Part shown: in pieces, positions 8,163-16,803 of the stretch
Position numbering within the stretch: position 1 is the stretch's first letter
Layout of the letters: each line of letters begins with the position of its first letter
The notes under the pieces: model-generated
The model's database searches: none
What the model was told of the DNA's origin: nothing
The model's input: the letters and a program-made list of their open reading frames with translations, nothing else
Source of the DNA: Confluentibacter sediminis
GTDB lineage: Bacteria > Bacteroidota > Bacteroidia > Flavobacteriales > Flavobacteriaceae
Length of the DNA: 41,584 nucleotides
Assembly: GCF_003258355.1 (NCBI RefSeq)
Contig: NZ_QKPO01000023.1
Span: 1-41,584, forward strand
Direction: 5' to 3'
Program-made: the position numbers and the translations under genes

Positions 8163-11100
8163 TTATTTTTTAATAACTCTCACATTCATTTCCTCAATTT
8201 TTTTGTCTGATAGCATAGAAGGTGCACCAAATAATAAATCATCGCTCGTGCCTGTTTTTGGGAATGCCATGACTTCGCGAATAGATGCTTTTTTCTCTAG
8301 AATCATCATCAATCTATCAACACCCCAAGCAATGCCTCCGTGCGGTGGCGCACCATAATGGAATGCTTTGTACATGGTGCCAACGCTTTTTAACATGTCC
8401 TCTTTATTATAGCCCATGTTTTTATAGGTAGCTTCCAAAATTTCGGGTTTGTGTGCACGAATGGAGCCACCACCAATTTCATAACCATTCAATATTAAAT
8501 CGTATTGTTGGGCAATGATGCTTCCAATTTCTTCTTCTTTGCCATTCATGTGCTTATCTATATCGTAAACAGCAGGCATCGAAAAAGGGTTGTGGGTAAA
8601 GGTCCAACGACCTTCATCGGTTTTTTCAAACATGGGGAAATCAATCACCCAAGCTGGACGTAATTCTTTAGGATTGATTAAATGTAGCATACTGCCCAAT
8701 TCTTGTCGAACGGCATCCAATGCTTTATTGGCTATTGCGTAATCGGCAGCAGAGAAAAATACAATATCCCCAACTTGAGCGTTTGTTGTTTTTATGATGC
8801 CAGCAGCAATATCTTCACCTAAAAATTTAATGATAGGTGATTGTAAATCGTTTTCATTAACAATGATATAAGCCAAACCACCTAAGCCATGTTGTTGCGC
8901 AGTGGCTGTTAACTTTTCAATTTGGCCTTTAGATAAACGTTTGTTACCTTGTTCTTCAGCAGACACTTTAATGCATTTTACAATGCCACCCTCTTCGATA
9001 GGTTTACTAAACACTTGGAACGTCGTATCTTTTACGATGTCTGTTATGTCTTGAAGTTTTAAGCCAAAACGTAAGTCTGGACGGTCACAACCATAATAAT
9101 ACATGGCATCTTGATAGGTGATGACTTCAAACGGACGTAAAATCCATTTATTTCCATATATTTTGGTTACCACGGCATTAAACATTTTGGTGTTTAAATC
9201 GATGATTTGTTGCATACTGGCATAAGCCAATTCCATATCCAATTGGGTAAATTCGGGTTGGCGGTCGCCACGAGAATCTTCGTCTCTAAAACAACGTGCT
9301 ATTTGAAAATACTTTTCATAACCGCTTACCATCAACATTTGTTTAAACTGTTGTGGAGCTTGTGGTAAAGTGTAAAATGCACCAGGTTGTTTACGGGTTG
9401 GAACAATAAATTCACGTGCTCCTTCATCGGTTCCTGCACTTAAAATAGGTGTTTCAATTTCTAAGAAATTTTCTTCATCTAAAATATCACGCAACAATTT
9501 AATAACCTTGTGTCGGTTTACAATCACCCGACGTACATCGTCATTTCTATGATCTAAAAACTTATATTGAAAACGTATGTTTTCATTGGTTTTGGTAGCT
9601 CTTTTTATTTCAAAAGGTAAGGTTCTGGATAGATTTAAAATCTCTAGTTCGTAAGCTTCCAATTCTATTTTTCCTGTTCGTAAAGCGACATTATAATCAT
9701 CTTCCTTACGTTGAACAACCGTACCAGTAACTGTTATAACGGATTCTGGTTTTAATTTTACAAGTTCATCTAAATTAGGGAATGATTCCCTGCTTAAACG
9801 TACTTGGAATTTTTCGGTACTTGAATCGCGTAAGTCAATAAAAATAAGCTCTCCATGATCACGAACACTAGAAACCCATCCTGCAAAAGTGACTTTTTCA
9901 GAGATATTAGCTTCAGAAATGGCTGTAATTAAGTGGGTTCTGTATTCCTCTTTTATAACGATGGGAATTTGAGGCAGAATTTCTTCTTTGGTTGTTGGTT
10001 GTTGGTTGTTGGTTGTTGGTTGTTGGTTGTTGGTTGTTGGGTCTTCCGTCATCGGTCTTGGGTCTTCCCCAGCAAGCGCTTTTAAAATCCCTTCACGAAT
10101 CACTTTTCCTGAAGCGCCTTTACCAATAATCGCAATAATTTTTCCAACTAAAATACCTGATTTTCCTTGGTTTCCAGCTTTAATGTCGTTGGCTATGGCT
10201 TCGTTTTCTGCGATAACCTTAGCGATGGCATCCTGAATTTTTTCTTCGGAAATGCTGTTGTTTTCAAAATAGGTTTTATAATCGAAATGTGTATCTTCCA
10301 GCAATGATTTAATAGCATGCTGAACCAATACGGCTGTTACTTTTTCTTCTTTAAATAATTTAAAAATATCAATAAAATCTTGAATGTTTTCAATTTGGGA
10401 ATAAGCTTCAGGTTTTATGTTGTTCGCTAAGGTCTTGGCAACAAAAGAAGCATCTTTCACCTCCTCATTGATAGTTACAAAAGTTTCAGAACGCAAAGAG
10501 TCTGCTGTAAAAAATTTAGCGTCTTGAGGCAACACACCGCCATGTATTAAAATAGATTCTACGGCATAAGGTAAGGCACTTGTATCAACAGAGATGTTTT
10601 CGACAGCATCTTTTATGTTTACAAAAGGCAAATCGGGCTCTGAAATAAAACGGTAATCTGCCTCATATTCTTTTTTACGCATGGTTTTGGTTTGCTTTAA
10701 ATCGGCATCCCATAAAACCGTGGTTTGGTCGGGTCTAAACTCTTTATGTTCTATATAGTAGTTGAATTGTTTTTCAACCTCTTCTTTTAAAGCATCGACC
10801 ATAAACTTAAATGAGTTCAAGTTTTTGATTTCGGTACGTGGATTTAAGGCGTAACTATGCTTTTTGCGAAGTGACACCGAAACATCCGATTTAAATTCGC
10901 CTTTTTCAAGATTGGCTTCAGAAATTTTTAAATTTTGAACAATACGTTGAATGTATTGGGCATAGATAGAAGCGTCCTCAATATGGCGAATGCAAGGTTC
11001 GGTTACAATTTCAATTAAAGGCACACCAGCTTTATTGAAATCGACTAATGACACCGTTTTTTCGTGCATTAATTTGGCAGCATCTTCTTCGATATGGACC

Positions 11101-11501
11101 TGAGTTAAATTAACAGTAAACTGACTTCCATCATTTCGGTAACAAGAGACTTGTCCGTCAGGAATAACAGGATTGTGAAACTGTGTAATTTGAATATTCT
11201 TCGGGTTATCAGGATATTCATAATGTTTTCTATCCCAAGAAATGATTTCGTTTTCAAAAGAAGAATTTACTGCTTTTCCAAAATAAATGGCTTTAGTAAT
11301 TGCTTCTTTATTGATGGCAGGTAAAACTCCCATTTGTCCTGTACAAACAGAACATATATTTTGGTTTGGTGTTTCTATTTCTTGATTCGGACAAGAACAG
11401 AACAACTTGGTTTTAGTATTTAATCGAACATGTGTTTCCAGTCCGATTACTAACTCTAAATCATGTGCTTTTAAAGCGGCGTCTAATTGTTCAAGTTCCA
11501 T
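8163..11501 (-). CDS. gatB-aspS: Fused Asp-tRNA(Asn)/Glu-tRNA(Gln) amidotransferase subunit B and aspartyl-tRNA synthetase
   Basis: A 1112-residue fusion. Residues 1 to about 478 are GatB: VIGLETHVRLNTKTKLFC with the zinc-type Cys pattern FCSC...CSVC, HIEEDAAKLMHE, VDFNKAGVPLIEIVTEP, and a YqeY-like tail (QGKSGILVGKII...GKVIREGILKAL). Residues 480-505 are a linker with PTTNNQQ twice plus PTT. From about 520 on is a full-length class II AspRS: anticodon-binding OB fold (VRDHGELIFIDLRD), motif 2 FRDEDSRGDRQPEF, the bacterial insertion domain, and motif 3 GGIAWGVDRL. One open frame covers both halves; no Met lies between linker and AspRS. AspRS would make Asp-tRNA(Asn) and GatB bind it for amidation. 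Its ATG overlaps the gatA stop by one base. Several motifs differ from standard GatB (CTGQMG for CLGLPG). Similar fusions may be annotated in relatives; I could not check. Confidence 0.95.
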   Translation of the reverse strand: MELEQLDAALKAHDLELVIGLETHVRLNTKTKLFCSCPNQEIETPNQNICSVCTGQMGVLPAINKEAITKAIYFGKAVNSSFENEIISWDRKHYEYPDNPKNIQITQFHNPVIPDGQVSCYRNDGSQFTVNLTQVHIEEDAAKLMHEKTVSLVDFNKAGVPLIEIVTEPCIRHIEDASIYAQYIQRIVQNLKISEANLEKGEFKSDVSVSLRKKHSYALNPRTEIKNLNSFKFMVDALKEEVEKQFNYYIEHKEFRPDQTTVLWDADLKQTKTMRKKEYEADYRFISEPDLPFVNIKDAVENISVDTSALPYAVESILIHGGVLPQDAKFFTADSLRSETFVTINEEVKDASFVAKTLANNIKPEAYSQIENIQDFIDIFKLFKEEKVTAVLVQHAIKSLLEDTHFDYKTYFENNSISEEKIQDAIAKVIAENEAIANDIKAGNQGKSGILVGKIIAIIGKGASGKVIREGILKALAGEDPRPMTEDPTTNNQQPTTNNQQPTTKEEILPQIPIVIKEEYRTHLITAISEANISEKVTFAGWVSSVRDHGELIFIDLRDSSTEKFQVRLSRESFPNLDELVKLKPESVITVTGTVVQRKEDDYNVALRTGKIELEAYELEILNLSRTLPFEIKRATKTNENIRFQYKFLDHRNDDVRRVIVNRHKVIKLLRDILDEENFLEIETPILSAGTDEGAREFIVPTRKQPGAFYTLPQAPQQFKQMLMVSGYEKYFQIARCFRDEDSRGDRQPEFTQLDMELAYASMQQIIDLNTKMFNAVVTKIYGNKWILRPFEVITYQDAMYYYGCDRPDLRFGLKLQDITDIVKDTTFQVFSKPIEEGGIVKCIKVSAEEQGNKRLSKGQIEKLTATAQQHGLGGLAYIIVNENDLQSPIIKFLGEDIAAGIIKTTNAQVGDIVFFSAADYAIANKALDAVRQELGSMLHLINPKELRPAWVIDFPMFEKTDEGRWTFTHNPFSMPAVYDIDKHMNGKEEEIGSIIAQQYDLILNGYEIGGGSIRAHKPEILEATYKNMGYNKEDMLKSVGTMYKAFHYGAPPHGGIAWGVDRLMMILEKKASIREVMAFPKTGTSDDLLFGAPSMLSDKKIEEMNVRVIKK
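9988..10064 (-). repeat. Heptanucleotide tandem array encoding the GatB-AspRS linker
   Basis: On the plus strand TTGGTTG occurs seven times in succession (9988-10036). Four related units follow in register: TTGGGTC, TTCCGTC, ATCGGTC, TTGGGTC. That makes eleven units, 77 bases. Read on the minus strand, three heptamers make one 21-base, 7-residue period, PTTNNQQ. A change of one unit shifts the frame. Confidence 0.9.
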
Positions 11502-12901
11502 TATATCGTGTCTTTTAAGAAGTTAGCAAACTTCAAAACGAGTTCGTCATTATTTTTAGCGGCTGTAATTTGTAAGCCCGTGTCTGTGCCTTGTGGTACG
11601 GTTAAAGTAGGTAATTGCCCTAAGCTAAAACCGACTGTATACACATCGCTTAAATACATGGCATGCGGGTCTTTTAAACTGTCGCCAATTTTAGGTGGTG
11701 CGCTAGGCGTCACGGGAGATAATATAATGTCCACTTCGTTAAAATCGTTTTCAAAATTTTCTGAAATAGCATCACGAAGAGCCAATCCTTTTAAATAGAT
11801 TTCGTCTGAAAATCCTTGGGATAATACTTGGTTGCCACCAACTATACGCCGTTTAGTCTCTTCTGAAAAATTCTCAGAACGCGTGATGGCGTATGACTCT
11901 TTCAGGTTTTTATCTTCTATACGATTTCCATAATTTGAACCATCTAAACGAGATAGGTTAGAGGCGGTTTCAGCCATGGCCAATGTATAATACGTAGAAA
12001 CCAGAATGTCTGACTTAAAGAAATCCAATGCTTTAATTTCAAATCCTTTGGCTTTTATTTTTTCAATTGCTGTTAAAAAATCAGCTTTCACTTTAGGATC
12101 AATAGCATCATTTTCAATAAAATTTTTGAAATATCCGATGGTTTTGATTCCTTTTGAATTTGAGATACTTTCTTCTTTTATTTCGGTAGAAGTATAAGTT
12201 GTTTGGTCTTTTACATCTTTTCCGCTCATCACATTCAATACCATACGAATATCTTCAACCGATTTGGCGATAGGGCCAACACAATCTGTAGACGATGCAT
12301 ATGCCATTAATCCATAGCGTGAAATGCGTCCGTAAGTCGGTTTTAAACCATACACATGATTATAACCTGCGGGTTGACGTACAGATCCACCAGTATCACC
12401 ACCAATAGAAAATACAGTGTAATCTTTAGCGACATTTACGGCAGAACCTCCGCTTGATCCGCCACCCACTAAATCTGGATTTGAAGCGTTTTTAACAGCA
12501 CCAAAAATGGTGTTTTCACTAGAAGACCCATGTCCAAAACTATCACAGTTTTCTTTAACGATAGGAATAGCACCAGCATCCAATAATTTTTGGATGGCTG
12601 TTGCTGTATAAGCAGATTTATAATTTTTAAGCAAGTTTGAACTCGCTGTTGTGTATGTGCCTTGAAGCATATATACATCTTTAATGCCAAATGGAATACC
12701 TTCTAAAATACCAATAGTTTCACCATTCGCTATTTTTGCATCTACTTTTCTAGCTAATTGTAAGGCTAAAGTATCGAGTAGCGAATTGACCGTATTATTG
12801 GTATTGGCTCTTAGCAAATCTAATTTTTCTTGAATGAGTTTAACGCAAGAAATGTCTTTATTCATCAATTGTTGATGAATCTGTTTTATGTGAGAATCCA
12901 T
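11501..12901 (-). CDS. gatA: Amidotransferase subunit A (amidase-signature glutaminase)
   Basis: Hydrolyses Gln (or Asn) and passes ammonia to GatB. It is an amidase-signature protein of 466 residues. The Ser-cisSer-Lys triad is readable by spacing: Lys74 in FGIKDVY, Ser149 in GGGSSGGS, and Ser173 in GDTGGSVRQPA. It departs from common GatA at conserved places: ENCDSFGHGSSSENT replaces the usual NMDEFAMGSSTENS, and YASSTDCVGP replaces FASSLDQIGP. These differences suggest a divergent lineage, but the catalytic residues are kept, so it should be active. It lies two bases after the gatC-like gene and overlaps gatB by one base, indicating tight coupling. A plain amidase is the alternative; context favours GatA. 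Confidence 0.93.
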   Translation of the reverse strand: MDSHIKQIHQQLMNKDISCVKLIQEKLDLLRANTNNTVNSLLDTLALQLARKVDAKIANGETIGILEGIPFGIKDVYMLQGTYTTASSNLLKNYKSAYTATAIQKLLDAGAIPIVKENCDSFGHGSSSENTIFGAVKNASNPDLVGGGSSGGSAVNVAKDYTVFSIGGDTGGSVRQPAGYNHVYGLKPTYGRISRYGLMAYASSTDCVGPIAKSVEDIRMVLNVMSGKDVKDQTTYTSTEIKEESISNSKGIKTIGYFKNFIENDAIDPKVKADFLTAIEKIKAKGFEIKALDFFKSDILVSTYYTLAMAETASNLSRLDGSNYGNRIEDKNLKESYAITRSENFSEETKRRIVGGNQVLSQGFSDEIYLKGLALRDAISENFENDFNEVDIILSPVTPSAPPKIGDSLKDPHAMYLSDVYTVGFSLGQLPTLTVPQGTDTGLQITAAKNNDELVLKFANFLKDTI

Positions 12902-12903
12902 AA

Positions 12904-13173
12904 TTATTCTTCTATAATTTTAGAGACTACTAAATATCCGTTTTTCTCTTTAGGGAAGTTTTCGATGATGATTTGTTTTTCCAATGCAGAGCTTTCTATT
13001 ACTACATCATCTCTTAGATCATTTAAAGACACGTAATTATTACGATTATTATTAAAAGAGTTATTGTTTGTTGGCTGTGCATTTTTAATCACATCAAATA
13101 ATTTGTTCACGGCCTCACTCGGTTGTGCTCCTTTAATACTCGACAATACGTCGACTGTCATAATTTTACTCAT
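12904..13173 (-). CDS. gatC: Divergent GatC-like protein
   Basis: An 89-residue protein in the gatC position, two bases before gatA. The C-terminal half fits GatC: LNDLRDDVV corresponds to the family's LREDEV, and PKEKNGYLVVSKIIEE to its KEDGFFVVPKVIE ending. KLFDVIKNAQP can be matched to the GatC helix ILDYVEKL...VEP. The N-terminal helix of normal GatC is shortened or unrecognisable, and residues 36-46 are eight Asn of eleven (NNNSFNNNRNN). GatC holds GatA and GatB together as a scaffold. It is the first gene after the Asn-leader attenuator. An in-frame Met5 is another possible start. The assignment rests on position and the C-terminal motif; a search could show it is a new family. Confidence 0.68.
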   Translation of the reverse strand: MSKIMTVDVLSSIKGAQPSEAVNKLFDVIKNAQPTNNNSFNNNRNNYVSLNDLRDDVVIESSALEKQIIIENFPKEKNGYLVVSKIIEE

Positions 13174-13191
13174 ACTTCAAATTTTTATATT

Positions 13192-13221
13192 AAAAAAAGC
13201 CTTCCGAACTAGGAAGGCTTT
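13192..13221 (-). terminator. Intrinsic terminator of the Asn attenuator
   Basis: On the minus strand AAAGCCTTCC (13221-13212), loop TAGTTC, GGAAGGCTTT (13205-13196) form a perfect 10-bp stem followed by a T7 tract (13198-13192). It ends 18 bases before the gatC-like start codon, inside the leader, so it would stop transcription before the operon. Confidence 0.88.
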
Positions 13222-13247
13222 ATATATGTTTAAACAATAACCTTCCT
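13211..13247 (-). promoter_or_regulatory. Antiterminator pairing of the Asn attenuator
   Basis: AGGAAGGTT (13247-13239), starting three bases after the leader stop codon, can pair with AGCCTTCCT (13219-13211): nine pairs including one G-U. This uses the terminator's 5' arm, so the two structures exclude each other. A ribosome at the leader stop codon would cover the first segment; one stalled at the Asn codons would leave it free. Confidence 0.8.
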
Positions 13248-13250
13248 GTC

Positions 13251-13295
13251 CTAAAGATTAGGATTATTGAAATTATTGTTATTATTAAATATCAT
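13251..13295 (-). CDS. Asn-rich leader peptide controlling the amidotransferase operon
   Basis: A 14-codon ORF reading MIFNNNNNFNNPNL, then TAG. Eight codons are Asn (seven AAT, one AAC), including five in a row at codons 4-8. It starts about 15 bases downstream of a likely transcription start, given by TATATTTG at 13322-13315. It is followed by mutually exclusive antiterminator and terminator hairpins before the operon that makes Asn-tRNA(Asn). A six-bp hairpin (TCCTAA / TTAGGA, 13263-13249) embraces the stop codon and could be the pause signal. This is the architecture of trp- or his-type leader peptides. Function is inferred; the sequence elements are directly visible. Confidence 0.85.
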   Translation of the reverse strand: MIFNNNNNFNNPNL

Positions 13296-13314
13296 TTATA
13301 TCTTTTTAGCCTGT

Positions 13315-13322
13315 CAAATATA
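13315..13322 (-). promoter_or_regulatory. -7 promoter element of the gat leader (TATATTTG)
   Basis: A perfect TAnnTTTG lies 19 bases before the leader-peptide ATG. No TTG is seen at the -33 position, so recognition may rest on the -7 element. Confidence 0.6.
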
Positions 13323-13461
13323 TACAGAAATACTATATAAAGCACTATTTTTTATCACATCCTATTTCATAATTATTAAATTATTAAAAAAATCGAGAAA
13401 TATTTGTTGGTTACATAATGACATGAAAATAATAATAAATAAAAATTACTATTAACTTTTC

Positions 13462-13469
13462 TATATTTG
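13462..13469 (+). promoter_or_regulatory. -7 promoter element of the epimerase gene (TATATTTG)
   Basis: TATATTTG ends four bases before the ATG at 13474, predicting a leaderless mRNA. The 140 bases between this element and the divergent gat promoter are very A+T-rich and hold no gene. Confidence 0.55.
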
Positions 13470-13473
13470 GTTT

Positions 13474-14490
13474 ATGAAATTAGTTGTATCCTCGAAGCAC
13501 TACCAATTGCCATTACAGCACCCATTTACTATTTCCAGATATACGGTAGAAACTCAAAGTACCGTCATTGTTAGTATACATAATGGTGAATTTACAGGTT
13601 ATGGCGAAGCGACGGTAAATCCATATTATCATAGCACCGTTGAAAAAATACAAAGTTCCATTAAAAAAGTGGAATCCATTATTCAAAAAACTGACTTAAA
13701 ACATCCTAAAGAATTATGGAATGATTTAGAACCTCATTTAAAAGATGATTATTTTGCGTTATGTGCTATAGATTGTGCATATTGGGATTTACATGCTAAG
13801 ATAAGAGGGAAAACACTGCGAAGTTTTTGGAGCAATGGTGTCAAGCCATTACCTCTTACCAATTATACGATAGGCATTGATTCTATAGAGAATATGCAAT
13901 CTAAAATTCTAGAAAAGCCATGGCCTATATATAAAATAAAGTTAGGAACCGATCATGATGTAGATATCATAAGGGGTTTAAGAGACATAACGGATTCTGT
14001 ATTTAGAATTGATGCCAATGCTAGTTGGACGGTCGAAAAAGCCATTTCGAATATGAAAGCATTGATTGATTTAAATGTTGAATTTATAGAACAACCTCTA
14101 AAAGCGGACGATTGGGAAGGAATGAAATTGTTAATGAAGAGAAGTTTGCTACCAATTATAGCCGATGAAAGTTGTCAAAGATTGGAAGATGTAGATGCAT
14201 GTGCCGAAGTTTTTCATGGCATTAATATAAAACTCATGAAATGTGGCGGCATAACCCCTGCCTTAGACATGATCGAAAAGGCAAGAAAGCATTATTTACT
14301 GGTTATGGCTGGTTGTATGACTGAATCTACTGTAGGAATTTCAAATCTAACACAACTAGCAGGATTGATAGATTGTATGGATGCAGATGGTGCGATGTTA
14401 TTACAAAAAGATATTGCTGAAGGGGTGTGTTTTGAAAATGGAAACATTGTATTTTCTTCTTCAAATGGTTCGGGAATAACACTGTTTTAA
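13474..14490 (+). CDS. L-Ala-D/L-Glu (dipeptide) epimerase, enolase superfamily
   Basis: Epimerises dipeptides such as L-Ala-D-Glu released from peptidoglycan, usually for murein-peptide recycling. It is an enolase-superfamily member of 338 residues. The capping domain is N-terminal. Then come the catalytic YKIKLG (KxK), the metal ligands in RIDANASW (Asp), EFIEQPL (Glu) and IIADESC (Asp), and INIKLMKCGGI with the second catalytic Lys. The C-terminal MAGCMTESTVGIS is typical of dipeptide epimerases. Exact dipeptide specificity cannot be read from sequence, so I give no symbol (ykfB is the B. subtilis relative). It is monocistronic with its own promoter; no peptidoglycan gene is adjacent. Confidence 0.9.
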   Translation: MKLVVSSKHYQLPLQHPFTISRYTVETQSTVIVSIHNGEFTGYGEATVNPYYHSTVEKIQSSIKKVESIIQKTDLKHPKELWNDLEPHLKDDYFALCAIDCAYWDLHAKIRGKTLRSFWSNGVKPLPLTNYTIGIDSIENMQSKILEKPWPIYKIKLGTDHDVDIIRGLRDITDSVFRIDANASWTVEKAISNMKALIDLNVEFIEQPLKADDWEGMKLLMKRSLLPIIADESCQRLEDVDACAEVFHGINIKLMKCGGITPALDMIEKARKHYLLVMAGCMTESTVGISNLTQLAGLIDCMDADGAMLLQKDIAEGVCFENGNIVFSSSNGSGITLF

Positions 14491-14536
14491 TCCCCTTTTT
14501 TATATCATTTTAAAAGTTGTAAAATTCAAAATACGC

Positions 14537-14632
14537 GATTTAAGCCATTTTATTTAAATTTCATTTTTGAAACAGATAAGAAAAAGGCCAAAATCAAATT
14601 TAAGCCACTTTTTAAGCGATTTAAGCTATTTT
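14537..14632 (+). repeat. Three spaced direct repeats upstream of gyrB
   Basis: GATTTAAGCCATTTT (14537-14551), AATTTAAGCCACTTT (14598-14612) and GATTTAAGCTATTTT (14618-14632) share TTTAAGC-(C/T)-A-(T/C)-TTT. They sit 70-170 bases before the gyrB promoter in a 297-base gap with no gene. They may be protein-binding sites; I recognise no factor. Confidence 0.55.
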
Positions 14633-14704
14633 GTAGTAATTAACAAATGTTGATAATTATACGTTTAAATCGACGAAATACTTTTAAAACACTTAGAAAT
14701 TCCG

Positions 14705-14748
14705 TATATTTGTATGTATTCAGAAGGATGCTTAAGGCATCTTTTTTT
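14705..14748 (+). promoter_or_regulatory. gyrB promoter and 5' leader hairpin
   Basis: TATATTTG (14705-14712) is a consensus -7 element. About ten bases downstream of the expected start, GATGC (14727-14731) pairs with GCATC (14737-14741), directly followed by T7 (14742-14748). The stem is only five bp, so it is either a weak early terminator or a 5' stabilising hairpin. Confidence 0.5.
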
Positions 14749-14766
14749 ATGAAAAAAAGATACTAA

Positions 14767-16737
<1,971 letters not shown>

Positions 16738-16753
16738 TAGCTTGATAAGCTTA

Positions 16754-16798
16754 CTAAAAAAAAATGTCGCTATATCCATATAGCGACATTTTTTTTAG
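16754..16798. terminator. Bidirectional terminator between gyrB and the metzincin-like gene
   Basis: ATGTCGCTATA (16764-16774), loop TCCA, TATAGCGACAT (16779-16789) is flanked by nine A on the left and eight T on the right, giving a stem of about 20 bp usable on both strands. Confidence 0.92.
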
Positions 16799-16803
16799 TT
16801 AAT

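Noticed and set aside
9988-10064. Repeats read as a CRISPR array
   Set aside because: Units are seven bases with no spacers, lie inside a continuous reading frame, and no cas gene is present.
12469-12690. Second frame on the same strand within gatA
   Set aside because: It lies wholly inside the gatA coding sequence in another frame and encodes no recognisable domain.
13192-13322. T-box riboswitch controlling the tRNA-charging operon
   Set aside because: The leader is only about 120 bases, has no stem I or conserved T-box sequence that I can see, and contains a translated-looking Asn ORF, which favours ribosome-mediated attenuation.
13267-13455. Plus-strand 62-codon ORF across the gat leader and promoter region
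   Set aside because: It overlaps the minus-strand promoter and leader peptide, has the composition of A+T-rich noncoding DNA, and shows no family signature.
14714-14752. Twelve-codon ORF upstream of gyrB as a leader peptide
   Set aside because: Its ATG begins two bases after the -7 element, so it would lie before or at the transcription start, and it has no codon bias of a sensor peptide.
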